Shown here: one piece after another, positions 45,555 through 55,243 of the stretch
Layout of the letters: each line of letters starts with the position of its first letter
Numbering within the stretch: position 1 is the first letter of the stretch
NCBI RefSeq assembly: GCF_001314875.1
Contig: NZ_LJZS01000021.1
Span: 1 to 64,000 of the forward strand
Origin: Halomonas sp. HL-48
Lineage (GTDB): Bacteria; Pseudomonadota; Gammaproteobacteria; Pseudomonadales; Halomonadaceae
Reading direction: 5' to 3'
DNA length: 64,000 bases
Notes under the pieces: model-generated
Databases searched by the model: none
The model's input: only the letters and a program-made list of their open reading frames with translations
Told to the model about the DNA's origin: nothing
Program-made: the position numbers and the translations under genes

Positions 45555-46169
45555 ATGACGCAAACTGCCCCCGCGCTGAACGAGGCCGATGCTTTACGCG
45601 CTGATATCTATCGGCTGCTGGCAGCGCTCCTCCGTGAAGCGCCTAGCGACGAACTGCTCGGCTGGCTGGCCTCGCTGGACATCGAGCAGGACGGAAGCCG
45701 TCTGGCCGAGTGCTGGCGCGGGCTTAGCCAGGCCGCTGACAGTGCCGACACTCCGCATTTGAAACGCGCGCATTTCGGCCACCTGGTGGGCGTGATTCAG
45801 GGCGATGTCGTGCCCTATGCCTCCTGGTACCGCAACGGCGAACTGATGGAGGCAGCGCTCGTGGCGCTGCGTCGCGATCTTGGCGCGCTGGGCTTCGAGC
45901 GCAGCGAGCACACAAAGGATCCCGAGGATCACCTGGCCGCGCTGTGCGAAGTGATGGCCATGCTGATCGACGCGACGAGCGCGGACCAGGCGCACTTCTT
46001 TATGCATCACCTTGCCCCTTGGGCAAGCGACTGTTTTAACGACTTAGGGCAAGTCGACACGGCTTTTTATGCAGCGCTCGGGCAGTTGGGTAGCGCTTAC
46101 ATGGAGAGCGAAGAGGCCCGCCTGGCCATTGAGGCGAGCCATGCCCCTGTAAAAATCGTAGAACCTTGA
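45555..46169 (+). CDS. TorD-family molybdoenzyme maturation chaperone
   Basis: ADIYRLLAALLREAPSDELLGWL; YASWYRNGELMEAALVALRRDLGALGFERSEHTKDPEDHLAALCEVMAML; HFFMHHLAPWASDCFNDL. Confidence 0.85.
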   Translation: MTQTAPALNEADALRADIYRLLAALLREAPSDELLGWLASLDIEQDGSRLAECWRGLSQAADSADTPHLKRAHFGHLVGVIQGDVVPYASWYRNGELMEAALVALRRDLGALGFERSEHTKDPEDHLAALCEVMAMLIDATSADQAHFFMHHLAPWASDCFNDLGQVDTAFYAALGQLGSAYMESEEARLAIEASHAPVKIVEP

Positions 46170-46246
46170 CGTGACGCGCTAACGCGTTGGTTCACCGTCG
46201 GGTGAGCGCGCGGCAGCCATAGCACAAGATAAAACGGCCAAAGGCC

Positions 46247-46468
46247 ATGGCAAGAGAGGAGAACACCATGCAACAGTCACACAATCCTGAGCGCCGCCGG
46301 TTTATGAAAACCGTGGGGTTGGGAACCGCGGCCGCAGGCGCTGCTGCCGCAGTGGGCCATGTCACTTTGGCGCAAGCCGACAGCGCTCCCAGCGACGCTG
46401 AAAAACCGACAAAAAATTACCGTGAGACCGACCACGTCCGTGCTTTTTACGCCTCTTTGCGTGACTGA
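46247..46468 (+). CDS. Formate dehydrogenase region Tat-target small protein (FdhX-like)
   Basis: ERRRFMKTVGLGTAAAGAAAAVGHV Tat-like leader; short protein ending YRETDHVRAFYASLRD. Start may be ATG 46268. Confidence 0.75.
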   Translation: MAREENTMQQSHNPERRRFMKTVGLGTAAAGAAAAVGHVTLAQADSAPSDAEKPTKNYRETDHVRAFYASLRD

Positions 46469-46492
46469 CGGCGGAATGCCAGGAGAATTGCC

Positions 46493-49348
46493 ATGCGTTT
46501 AACTCGCAAAACAGACACTCCCAAAGCTCCAGGCCTGGGTATTTCGCGCCGCCAGTTTATCAAACGCAGCGGCGCGGCAACCGGCGGTGTTGCCGCGCTG
46601 GGCTTTATGGGCGCGCCCATGATGCGGCGCGCCGAATCGGCGGATAAAACGCCGGTGCTGGATTCCCCGGTGGAAACCAAGCGCACGATCTGTTCGCACT
46701 GTTCGGTGGGCTGCGGCGTCTACGCCGAAGTGCAGGAAGGTATCTGGACCAAGCAGGAACCGGCCTTCGATCACCCGATCAACCGCGGCGCGCACTGCGC
46801 CAAAGGCGCCTCGTTGCGCCAGCACGGCCATTCCAGCCGGCGTCTCAAGTACCCCATGAAGCTGGTGGGCGGCGAATGGGAGCGCATGAGCTGGGAAGAT
46901 GCCGTCGACGAGATCGGCGACAAGTTGCTTGAGCTGCGCGATGAGCACGGTCCGGACAGCGTTTACTGGCTCGGCTCGGCCAAGTTCAGCAACGAGCAGG
47001 CGTACCTGATGCGCAAGCTCGCCTCCATGTGGGGCACCAACAATACCGACCACCAGGCGCGTATCTGTCACTCCACCACCGTGGCCGGGGTAGCCAATAC
47101 CTGGGGCTACGGGGCGATGACCAACTCGCTCAATGACATGCAAAACAGCAAGTCAATGCTGTTCATTGGCTCGAATCCGTCAGAAGCCCACCCGGTGGCG
47201 ATGCAGCACTTCCTGATTGCCAAGGAGCGCAACAACTGCGACATCATTGTCGCGGATCCGCGCTTTACCCGTACGGCGGCCAAAGCCAACAAATACGTAC
47301 GCCTGCGTCCAGGTTCCGACGTGGCCTACATTTGGGGCCTGCTGTGGCACATCTTTGAAAACGGCTGGGAAGATAGCGAATACATCAGCCAGCGCGTTTA
47401 CGGCATGGATGAAGTGCGCGAAGAAGTGTCCAACTTCCCGCCAGATGTGGTGGAAGACATCACCGGCGTCAGTGAAGAAGACATGCGCGACGTCGCCAAG
47501 CGCCTGGCCGACAATCGCCCCGGCTGTGTGGTGTGGTGCATGGGCGGTACCCAGCACACCACGGGCAACAACAACACCCGCGCCTACTGCATTCTAGAGC
47601 TGGCGCTGGGCAACATTGGCAAGTCGGGTGGCGGGGCCAATATTTTGCGTGGCCACGACAACGTTCAAGGCGCGACAGATCTGGGCCTGGGTTCAGACTC
47701 GCTGCCGGGTTACTACGGCTTGGCAGAAGGGGCATGGCAGCACTGGGCCAAGGTATGGGACGTTGACTACGATTGGCTGAAAGAGCGTTTCGACGACAGC
47801 GAATATGCTGATGGCAAGCCCATGAACACCAGCGGTATTACCGTATCGCGCTGGGTTGACGGGGTACTGGAAGAAGACGAAAACATCTCCCAGCGTACCG
47901 CCCTCAAGGCCATGTTCTACTGGGGCCACGCGGTCAACTCTCAGACCCGCGGCGTCGAAATGCAGCAGGCGATGAAAAAGCTCGACATGATGGTCATCGT
48001 CGACCCGTACCCGACCGTGGCGGCGGTTATGCACGACCGCACGGATGGCGTGTACCTGTTGCCGGCGGCAACCCAGTTCGAAACCACCGGCAGCGTGACG
48101 GCGACCAACCGTTCCATGCAGTGGCGCGATAAAGTCATCGATCCGCTGTTCGAGTCCAAGCCTGATCACGAGATCATGTACTTGTTTGCTCGCAAGCTCG
48201 GGTTTGGTGACGAACTGGTCGCCAACTACGAAATGAACGGTGATGAGCCGCTGATCGAAGATATCCTGCGCGAAATCAACAGCGGCATGTGGACCGTCGG
48301 CTACACCGGGCAGAGCCCGGAGCGGCTGAAAGAGCACCAGAAAAACTGGCATACCTTCAGCTTCGAGAACCTGCGCGCCCAAGGTGGCCCGGCAGATGGT
48401 GACTACTACGGCTTACCCTGGCCCTGCTGGGGCACACCGGAGTTTAAGCACCCGGGTTCGCCCAACCTATACGACACCAGCGTACCGGTAATGGAAGGCG
48501 GTATGGGCTTCCGTGCCCGCTTTGGTATCGAACGCGATGGCGTCAACCTGCTGGCCGAAGGTTCAGCGCCGGTGGATGGCGATATCGACGACGGCTATCC
48601 CGAGTTCAACGACCAACTGGTCAAGGACCTCGGCTGGTGGGATGACCTCACTGACGAGGAGAAAGAAGCGGCGGAAGGCAAGAACTGGAAGACCGATCTG
48701 TCTGGCGGTATCCAGCGGGTGGTGATCGAGCATGGTTGTGCTCCTTACGGCAATGCCAAGGCGCGGGCCGTGGTTTGGACCTTCCCCGACGAAGTGCCGA
48801 AGCACCGCGAACCGCTCTACTCGACACGCCGTGACCTGGTCGAAAAATACCCGACGTGGGACGACTTCGACTCGATCATGCGCCTGCCGACCATGTACAA
48901 GAGCGTTCAGGACGGCGCCCCCTCAGTGGATGACTATCCGATCATCCTGACCTCCGGGCGTCTGGTGGAGTACGAAGGTGGCGGTGAAGAGACACGCTCC
49001 ATGTCGTGGCTGGCCGAACTCCAGCAAGAAATGTTTGTGGAGATCAACCCGGCCGATGCCAACGATTTAGGCATCAGCGACGGCGATGATGTGTGGGTCG
49101 AAGGCGCCGAAGGTGGCCGTGTGAAAGTCAAGGCGATGGTGACGCCGCGCGTTGACCGTAAGGTTGCCTTCATGCCGTTCCACTTTGGCGGCATGTTCCA
49201 GGGCGAGAGCCTGGAAGGCATTTACCCAGAAGGCACAGCGCCCTACGTCATTGGCGAATCAGCCAACACCGCGACCACTTATGGCTACGACCCGGTGACA
49301 CTGATGCAAGAGACCAAGTGCACCATTTGCCGTATCGAGCGCGCCTAA
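46493..49348 (+). CDS. Formate dehydrogenase alpha subunit (Cys-type, Tat-exported)
   Basis: Tat motif SRRQFIKRSG; CSHCSVGCGVYAEV 4Fe-4S site; ARICHSTTVAGVANTWGYGAMTN with Cys where E. coli FdnG has Sec. Confidence 0.92.
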   Translation: MRLTRKTDTPKAPGLGISRRQFIKRSGAATGGVAALGFMGAPMMRRAESADKTPVLDSPVETKRTICSHCSVGCGVYAEVQEGIWTKQEPAFDHPINRGAHCAKGASLRQHGHSSRRLKYPMKLVGGEWERMSWEDAVDEIGDKLLELRDEHGPDSVYWLGSAKFSNEQAYLMRKLASMWGTNNTDHQARICHSTTVAGVANTWGYGAMTNSLNDMQNSKSMLFIGSNPSEAHPVAMQHFLIAKERNNCDIIVADPRFTRTAAKANKYVRLRPGSDVAYIWGLLWHIFENGWEDSEYISQRVYGMDEVREEVSNFPPDVVEDITGVSEEDMRDVAKRLADNRPGCVVWCMGGTQHTTGNNNTRAYCILELALGNIGKSGGGANILRGHDNVQGATDLGLGSDSLPGYYGLAEGAWQHWAKVWDVDYDWLKERFDDSEYADGKPMNTSGITVSRWVDGVLEEDENISQRTALKAMFYWGHAVNSQTRGVEMQQAMKKLDMMVIVDPYPTVAAVMHDRTDGVYLLPAATQFETTGSVTATNRSMQWRDKVIDPLFESKPDHEIMYLFARKLGFGDELVANYEMNGDEPLIEDILREINSGMWTVGYTGQSPERLKEHQKNWHTFSFENLRAQGGPADGDYYGLPWPCWGTPEFKHPGSPNLYDTSVPVMEGGMGFRARFGIERDGVNLLAEGSAPVDGDIDDGYPEFNDQLVKDLGWWDDLTDEEKEAAEGKNWKTDLSGGIQRVVIEHGCAPYGNAKARAVVWTFPDEVPKHREPLYSTRRDLVEKYPTWDDFDSIMRLPTMYKSVQDGAPSVDDYPIILTSGRLVEYEGGGEETRSMSWLAELQQEMFVEINPADANDLGISDGDDVWVEGAEGGRVKVKAMVTPRVDRKVAFMPFHFGGMFQGESLEGIYPEGTAPYVIGESANTATTYGYDPVTLMQETKCTICRIERA

Positions 49349-49413
49349 GGCTCGCCCAGACCTGACAGCATCAACGGTGCGGGAGACATCCCGCGCCGTA
49401 TAAGGAGAACACC

Positions 49414-50028
49414 ATGGCTCAAATGAAATTTATGTGTGACGCCGAACGCTGCATCGAATGCAACGGCTGCGTGACCGCCTGTAAAAACGCCAATGATGTC
49501 GAATGGGGCATTCAGCGTCGTCGCGTTGTGACCCTGAACGACGGCGAATCTGACGAAATGTCCATTTCGGTTGCCTGTATGCACTGTGACGACGCGCCTT
49601 GCATGGCGGTGTGTCCGACCGACTGTTTCTACAAGACCGACGACGGTATCGTACTGCACGATAAAGACCTGTGTATCGGCTGTGGCTACTGCCTCTACGC
49701 CTGCCCCTTCGGCGCACCGCAGTTCCCGCAGCAGGATGCCTTCGGCGAACGCGGCAAGATGGACAAATGTACCTTCTGTGCCGGCGGCCCTGCCGAGAGC
49801 AAGGAAGAAGAATACGAGAAGTACGGTGCCAACCGCATCGCCGAAGGCAAGTTGCCGCTGTGCGCGGAAATGTGCTCCACCAAGGCCCTGCTGGCAGGTG
49901 ATGCGCAGGATGTTGCCGACATCTTCCGTCAGCGCGTCGTGCATCGTGGCCACGAAGACGGTGCCTGGTCCAACAACCCTCAGGCCAGTGCCGACAACCT
50001 AGCCTACGATGCTGCCCGTAAAGGGTAA
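49414..50028 (+). CDS. Formate dehydrogenase iron-sulfur beta subunit
   Basis: MKFMCDAERCIECNGCVTACKNANDVEWG, CMHCDDAPCMAVCPTDCFY, CIGCGYCLYACPFGAPQFP. Confidence 0.92.
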   Translation: MAQMKFMCDAERCIECNGCVTACKNANDVEWGIQRRRVVTLNDGESDEMSISVACMHCDDAPCMAVCPTDCFYKTDDGIVLHDKDLCIGCGYCLYACPFGAPQFPQQDAFGERGKMDKCTFCAGGPAESKEEEYEKYGANRIAEGKLPLCAEMCSTKALLAGDAQDVADIFRQRVVHRGHEDGAWSNNPQASADNLAYDAARKG

Positions 50029-50039
50029 GGAGGCTTTCC

Positions 50040-51134
50040 ATGAACCAGTTGACTGCTCAGGCACCCGGTGGGGTGCCGCATCTGAACCACTGGCAAGGGG
50101 TTTGGCGCTGGCTATTGTTGGCTTTTGTGCTGGTGCTGAGTCTCGGTGTGACACAGGTAGCGAATGCCCAGGCCGACCCTGACCGGGAGATGGGCACGGC
50201 AGCGCCGGGTATCGACGCTGACCAGTGGCGGGAAGTGCGCAGCGGTGAAACCGATGCCAACTACCGCGACTCGCGTTACGAGAGTAACTACAACCTGATT
50301 AACTCAAGCGGTGAAACCTGGCGCCAATGGCGTAATCGCTGGGTGTCACCGTTCGGGTTGATCGTGATTGGCGGCATGATCGGGATCATTACGCTGTTCT
50401 ACCTGATCATTGGTCGCAAGGATCTTGAAGAACCGCGAACGGGACGCAAGCTGTTCCGCTGGCCGCTTTTCATGCGTGCCTTGCACTGGTCGGTGGCATC
50501 GCTGTTCATTGTCCTGGCGCTTACCGGACTTAACTTGTTGTTCGGCAAGTTCGTCTTCCGCGGCCTGTTTGGCGATGCCTTCTGGGGGTGGATGGTCTCC
50601 TCCTCCAAAGTGTTGCACAACTATCTGGGACCAATCTTCGGCATCTTGCTGGTGATATTGCTGGTTAGTCTGATCAAGGACAACATGCCCAAAAAGCATG
50701 ACCTGGAATGGTTCAAGAAGGGCGGTGGCCTTGTCGGTAAAGGCCACGTGGACGCCGGCTTTGCCAACGGCGGTGAAAAAGCCTGGTACTGGCTGCTTGC
50801 GTCGGTGGGGCTTCTGGTGGTTGCCAGCGGCTTCGTGCTCGACTTCCCCAACTTCGGTCAGGGACGCGACACCATGCAGTGGGCCAACCTCGTTCACGCG
50901 GTGGGCGCTCTGGGGCTGACGGCCGTGTCGATCGGTCATATCTACATCGGCACCCTGGGCACGGAAGGCTCGCTGGAAGGTATGACTACCGGCTACGTTG
51001 ATGAAACCTGGGCCAAAGAGCACCACAACCTGTGGTACGAACAGGTCAAGGATCAGGCAGTTTCCGAGCAGGAACTGGCTGATCGGAAAGCTTCAAAAGA
51101 CTCAGGTGAATCACCTGCTCCTCGCTCCTCTTAA
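50040..51134 (+). CDS. Formate dehydrogenase cytochrome b gamma subunit
   Basis: FRWPLFMRALHWSVASLFIVLALTGLNLLFGKF; VLHNYLGPIFGILLV; signal peptide at N-terminus. Confidence 0.9.
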   Translation: MNQLTAQAPGGVPHLNHWQGVWRWLLLAFVLVLSLGVTQVANAQADPDREMGTAAPGIDADQWREVRSGETDANYRDSRYESNYNLINSSGETWRQWRNRWVSPFGLIVIGGMIGIITLFYLIIGRKDLEEPRTGRKLFRWPLFMRALHWSVASLFIVLALTGLNLLFGKFVFRGLFGDAFWGWMVSSSKVLHNYLGPIFGILLVILLVSLIKDNMPKKHDLEWFKKGGGLVGKGHVDAGFANGGEKAWYWLLASVGLLVVASGFVLDFPNFGQGRDTMQWANLVHAVGALGLTAVSIGHIYIGTLGTEGSLEGMTTGYVDETWAKEHHNLWYEQVKDQAVSEQELADRKASKDSGESPAPRSS

Positions 51135-51152
51135 GGTGCGCTGGAAGGTTGC

Positions 51153-51182
51153 AAAAGACACCGCCTACGGGCGGTGTCTTTT
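51153..51182 (+). terminator. Rho-independent terminator after the FDH operon
   Basis: AAAAGACACCGCC-tacg-GGCGGTGTCTTTT. Confidence 0.9.
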
Positions 51183-51222
51183 GTTATGCTGAGCTTAATT
51201 TCACTCCATAGAGGTCAAGGCG

Positions 51223-51546
51223 ATGGATAAGTTTGACGACACCACCCGTACCGAACTCGAAGCAGCAGCGTTTCGCCGTTTGCTGCAGCATCTCGACGAT
51301 AACAAGGACGTACAGAACATCGATCTGATGATTCTGGCCGATTTCTGTCGTAACTGTTTGTCCAAATGGCTGGTCAGCGCGGCGGAAGCGCGGGGCGAAC
51401 CGCTGACTTACGAAGAGGCCCGCGAATACGTTTACGGCATGCCCTACAGCGAATGGAAAGAACTGTATCAACCGCCCGCCACGCCCGAACAAATGGCGGC
51501 CTGGGAAGCTCATCACGCGAAAAAGAAAGCCGCGAAGCAGGAGTGA
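51223..51546 (+). CDS. DUF1244 family protein
   Basis: LEAAAFRRLLQHLDDNKDVQNIDLMILADFCRNCLSKWL...EARGEPLTYEEAREYVYGMPYSEWKELYQ. Confidence 0.85.
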   Translation: MDKFDDTTRTELEAAAFRRLLQHLDDNKDVQNIDLMILADFCRNCLSKWLVSAAEARGEPLTYEEAREYVYGMPYSEWKELYQPPATPEQMAAWEAHHAKKKAAKQE

Positions 51547-51551
51547 AGGCG

Positions 51552-52073
51552 ATGGAAGAGGCAATGATTCCTTTATCGGTCGCGGTGTTAACCGTTTCGG
51601 ATACGCGCACGGAGGAGACGGACCGCAGTGGCCAGGCACTGGTCGCACGACTCTCTGAAGCCGGTCATCACCTGGCGGAAAAACGTATCGTGCCGGACGA
51701 TGTGTACACCATTCGCGCCGTGGTGGCCCAGTGGATTGCCGATAGTAACGTGCAAGTGGTAATCACCACCGGTGGCACTGGCTTTACCGGCCGTGACTCC
51801 ACCCCCGAAGCCGTCAGCGTGCTGTTGGATAAGCATATTGAAGGTTTTGGCGAACGCTTCCGTCAGCTCAGCGGCGAGGAAATCGGCAGCTCCACGATTC
51901 AAAGCCGCTGCCTCGGCGGGCTGGCCAACGCCACGGTGATCTTCTGTCTGCCGGGCTCGACCGGCGCCTGCCGCACCGGCTGGGACGGTATTCTGGCCGA
52001 GCAGCTCGACAGCCGCCACAAGCCGTGCAACTTTGCCAACCTGGTCATCCCCGAGCGTGGCCAGCATGGCTGA
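51552..52073 (+). CDS. moaB: Molybdopterin adenylyltransferase MoaB-type
   Basis: PLSVAVLTVSDTRTEETDRSGQALVARL, VVITTGGTGFTGRDSTPEAV, IFCLPGSTGACRTGWDGIL. Confidence 0.92.
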   Translation: MEEAMIPLSVAVLTVSDTRTEETDRSGQALVARLSEAGHHLAEKRIVPDDVYTIRAVVAQWIADSNVQVVITTGGTGFTGRDSTPEAVSVLLDKHIEGFGERFRQLSGEEIGSSTIQSRCLGGLANATVIFCLPGSTGACRTGWDGILAEQLDSRHKPCNFANLVIPERGQHG

Positions 52074-53271
52074 GCTGCACTCAATTGAGGCCGCTCTTGC
52101 CGCGCTGCTGTCGGATGTTACGCCCGTGCCGGCGGAGCGTGTGGCGCTTACCGACGCGGCCGGGCGGGTGCTGGCTGAAGACGTTACCGCACAGCTAGAC
52201 GTGCCGCCCTACACCAACAGCGCCATGGATGGCTACGCGCTGCGCGCTGCCGATGCCGGTGAGCGCCTTGAAGTCAGTCAGCGGATCGCGGCGGGCACGC
52301 CGGCCACTCCGCTGGCGCCGGGCAGCTGCGCGCGCATTTTTACCGGCGGTGAAATCCCCCCGGGGGCCGACTGTGTGGTCATGCAGGAGCGCGTTGAGGT
52401 GGATGGCAATGTTGCCCTCATTCCCGCGGATATTCCCGCCGGCGACAATGTGCGTCTGAAGGGTCGCGATGTGCGCCAGGGTGATGTGCTGCTGAGCGCC
52501 GGTGAGCGTCTTGAGGCCGCCGCCCTCGGCCATCTGGCGGGGCAGGGCATCACGGAGGTTGGCGTACGCCGTCGGCCTCGGGTGGCACTGTTATCTACCG
52601 GGGATGAGGTGATTGACCCCGGTACGCCGCTCAAGCCTGGGCAACTGTATAACTCCAACCGTCCCATGCTCACGCGTCTGCTGGAGACCTTTGGCGCTGA
52701 GGTGGTGAGCCAGGTCAGCGTCCCCGACGATGCTGAGCGCACCCGTGAACTGCTGGCTCAGGCGGCGGAAAACGCCGACGTGGTAGTCAGCACCGGCGGC
52801 GTAAGTGTCGGTGAAGAGGATCATGTAAAAGCTTCACTCGAGGCGCTGGGTGAGCTCACGATGTGGAAACTCGCCATTCGCCCCGGCAAGCCGCTGGCCC
52901 TGGGGCGCTTGCCCCGCCAGGCGGGTGGCCTGGCGCGGTTCGTCGGGCTGCCGGGGAATCCCGTTTCCGGGTTTGTCGGTGCCTGGCTGTTTCTGCGTCC
53001 GCTGATGGGGGCGCTGCTGGGCTGCCCCGCGCTTACGTCGCTGCCCTGCGTCACCGCACGCGCCGAGTTTGCGACATCGACCGGGCCTCGCCAGCATTAC
53101 ATGCGCGTATCACTGACGTTTGACGCCCAGGGTGCACAGGCCCGAGCGTTTGACGATCAGAACTCCAGCGTGCTGTCGTCGTGTATACAGGCGAATGCCC
53201 TGGCGGTGATTCCGCCCCACGCGGAAGTGGCGGTAGGGCAGCCGGTGCAATGTTTGTGGCTGTCCGCTTAG
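52066..53271 (+). CDS. moeA: Molybdopterin molybdenumtransferase MoeA (paralog 2)
   Basis: [87 protein letters not shown]. Confidence 0.93.
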   Translation: MAELHSIEAALAALLSDVTPVPAERVALTDAAGRVLAEDVTAQLDVPPYTNSAMDGYALRAADAGERLEVSQRIAAGTPATPLAPGSCARIFTGGEIPPGADCVVMQERVEVDGNVALIPADIPAGDNVRLKGRDVRQGDVLLSAGERLEAAALGHLAGQGITEVGVRRRPRVALLSTGDEVIDPGTPLKPGQLYNSNRPMLTRLLETFGAEVVSQVSVPDDAERTRELLAQAAENADVVVSTGGVSVGEEDHVKASLEALGELTMWKLAIRPGKPLALGRLPRQAGGLARFVGLPGNPVSGFVGAWLFLRPLMGALLGCPALTSLPCVTARAEFATSTGPRQHYMRVSLTFDAQGAQARAFDDQNSSVLSSCIQANALAVIPPHAEVAVGQPVQCLWLSA

Positions 53272-53302
53272 CCACCTGAAGCGGACTGCCGCATGCCCAT
53301 CC

Positions 53303-53330
53303 ACCGGCGTCTCCCTGACGCCGGTTTTGT
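53303..53330 (+). terminator. Rho-independent terminator after moeA
   Basis: ACCGGCGTC-tccct-GACGCCGGT-TTTGTT. Confidence 0.85.
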
Positions 53331-53572
53331 TCTATCCTGATGAGAGATTGGCTGTCTGCGCAATTGACCGCTGAGCGATACAAATGTCTGATATTTAAAA
53401 TTTTTTGTTAATAAAACACAGCATTAGCTTAATTAGTTCGACTAAAGACCAATAGTAGAATCGAGTCACCCCTCTACAATTCTCCGCCACTCGGTAAATT
53501 TACCTAAATCCACTGCGCTGGTATTTCGTGCTTCTCAGCACCGCATGCGCGACCGCCCCGAAGGATGTTCTT

Positions 53573-55168
53573 ATGCATGCCCTCACCCTGGCGTCATTTC
53601 TATTCTTCACTTGTTTAGTGGCCTTTATCACCTGGCGCATTACTCGCCGGGACGATCACAGCAGCACCAGCGGGTATTTCCTGGCGGGACGAACGCTGAC
53701 GTTCCCGTTGATTGCCGGCTCGCTGTTGATGACCAACCTGTCTACCGAACAGATGGTGGGCCTCAACGGCGCGGCTTTCAGCGATGGCCTGAGCGTCATG
53801 GCCTGGGAGGTCGTGGCGGTCATTGCGCTGGTGGCCCTGGCGCTGTTCTTCCTGCCGCGCTTCCTTAAAAGCGGTATTGCCACCTTGCCGCAGCTGTTGC
53901 TGATTCGCTTTGACAAAGGCACCCAACTGATCGCGAACGTGATCTTTCTGATTGCCTACGCGGTGATTTTGCTGCCGATTATCCTTTACTCTGGTGCGGT
54001 CGGACTGCAGGGCATGCTCGATCTACCTGCGCTGACCGGTATCGAATCACCGACTACGCTACTCTGGCTGACGGTCTGGGTCGTGGGGATTGTGGGGGCA
54101 ATTTACGCGCTGTTTGGTGGGCTGCGCACGGTCGCGGTGTCCGACACCCTTAACGGGGTCGGTCTGCTGATCGGCGGTTTCGTGATCGTCTACTTCGGTC
54201 TGCAGGCCGTCAGCGATGGCAACGGCATCATGGAGGGCTGGAACACCCTGAAAACCAGCAATCCCGACAAGCTGAACTCGATCGGTGGTGACGACCAGCA
54301 GGTACCCTTCTTCACGCTGTTTACCGGGGTCTTCCTGATCAACCTGTTCTATTGGACGACCAACCAGCAGATCATTCAGCGTACCTTTGCCGCCAAGAAC
54401 CTTGCCGAAGGCCAGAAAGGGGTGCTGCTGACCGGTTTCTTCAAACTGCTGGGCCCCCTTTATCTGGTGCTGCCGGGCATCATTGCTTTTCATCTCTACG
54501 CAGATGACGGCGTTCGCGCCGACGAGGCATACGGCCATCTGGTGTTCAACGTGCTGCCGCCATATCTCACCGGGTTCTTTGCCGCGGTGATGGTCGGGGC
54601 GATTCTGTCGTCGTTCAACTCAGCGCTGAACAGCACGACGACCATTTTCAGCCTGGGGATTTACAAGCAGGTGCTCAACAAGGATGCCAGCGAAGAGCAG
54701 GTCGTCAAGTCGGGCAAGGTATTCGGTTGGATCATGGCGATTATCACCATGATCATCGCGCCGCTGCTGGCGGGCCAGGATAGCCTGTTCGGTTACCTGC
54801 AGAAGATGAACGCTATCTACTTTATTCCCATCCTGGCCGTGGTACTGGTCGGTCTTTTGACCAAGCGCGTGCCGCCGATGGCCGCCAAAGTGGGGCTGGT
54901 GGGCGGCTGTTTGTTGATCGCGGCGGGCTACTTTGTGCCACCCTTCAACAAGCTGCCGGTCGTTATGCACGAGTTCCACTTTGTCGCTGCGGTGTTCGTG
55001 CTGCTGGTGGCGATGATGCTGGTGATCGGCAAGCTGCGCCCCCGCGCGACCGACTGGGTTCAGGAGCACTCGGGCGATGTCGACCTCACGCCGTGGAAGG
55101 GCGCGGTGCCCACCGGTATCGTGCTGGTGATACTGGTGGTCATCATGTACGCGGCGTTCGCTGGTTAA
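53573..55168 (+). CDS. SLC5/SSS family sodium:solute symporter
   Basis: [90 protein letters not shown]. Confidence 0.9.
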   Translation: MHALTLASFLFFTCLVAFITWRITRRDDHSSTSGYFLAGRTLTFPLIAGSLLMTNLSTEQMVGLNGAAFSDGLSVMAWEVVAVIALVALALFFLPRFLKSGIATLPQLLLIRFDKGTQLIANVIFLIAYAVILLPIILYSGAVGLQGMLDLPALTGIESPTTLLWLTVWVVGIVGAIYALFGGLRTVAVSDTLNGVGLLIGGFVIVYFGLQAVSDGNGIMEGWNTLKTSNPDKLNSIGGDDQQVPFFTLFTGVFLINLFYWTTNQQIIQRTFAAKNLAEGQKGVLLTGFFKLLGPLYLVLPGIIAFHLYADDGVRADEAYGHLVFNVLPPYLTGFFAAVMVGAILSSFNSALNSTTTIFSLGIYKQVLNKDASEEQVVKSGKVFGWIMAIITMIIAPLLAGQDSLFGYLQKMNAIYFIPILAVVLVGLLTKRVPPMAAKVGLVGGCLLIAAGYFVPPFNKLPVVMHEFHFVAAVFVLLVAMMLVIGKLRPRATDWVQEHSGDVDLTPWKGAVPTGIVLVILVVIMYAAFAG

Positions 55169-55196
55169 GCGAGGCCTTCCCGACCGCCGGACGATT

Positions 55197-55232
55197 AAAC
55201 GCCCCGCCCTGTGTCATCAGGGCGGGGCGTTT
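55197..55232 (+). terminator. Bidirectional terminator between convergent SLC5 and matB genes
   Basis: AAACGCCCCGCCCTG-tgtcat-CAGGGCGGGGCGTTT, 15-bp perfect stem. Confidence 0.88.
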
Positions 55233-55243
55233 GCCATGAGACC

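Noticed and set aside
44358-45563. 401-aa minus-strand ORF over the ferredoxin-type gene
   Set aside because: Antisense of four ferredoxin Cys clusters on the plus strand; treated as spurious.
47066-47068. Possible selenocysteine position in the formate dehydrogenase alpha subunit
   Set aside because: The codon is TGT (Cys), not TGA, and the ORF is uninterrupted.
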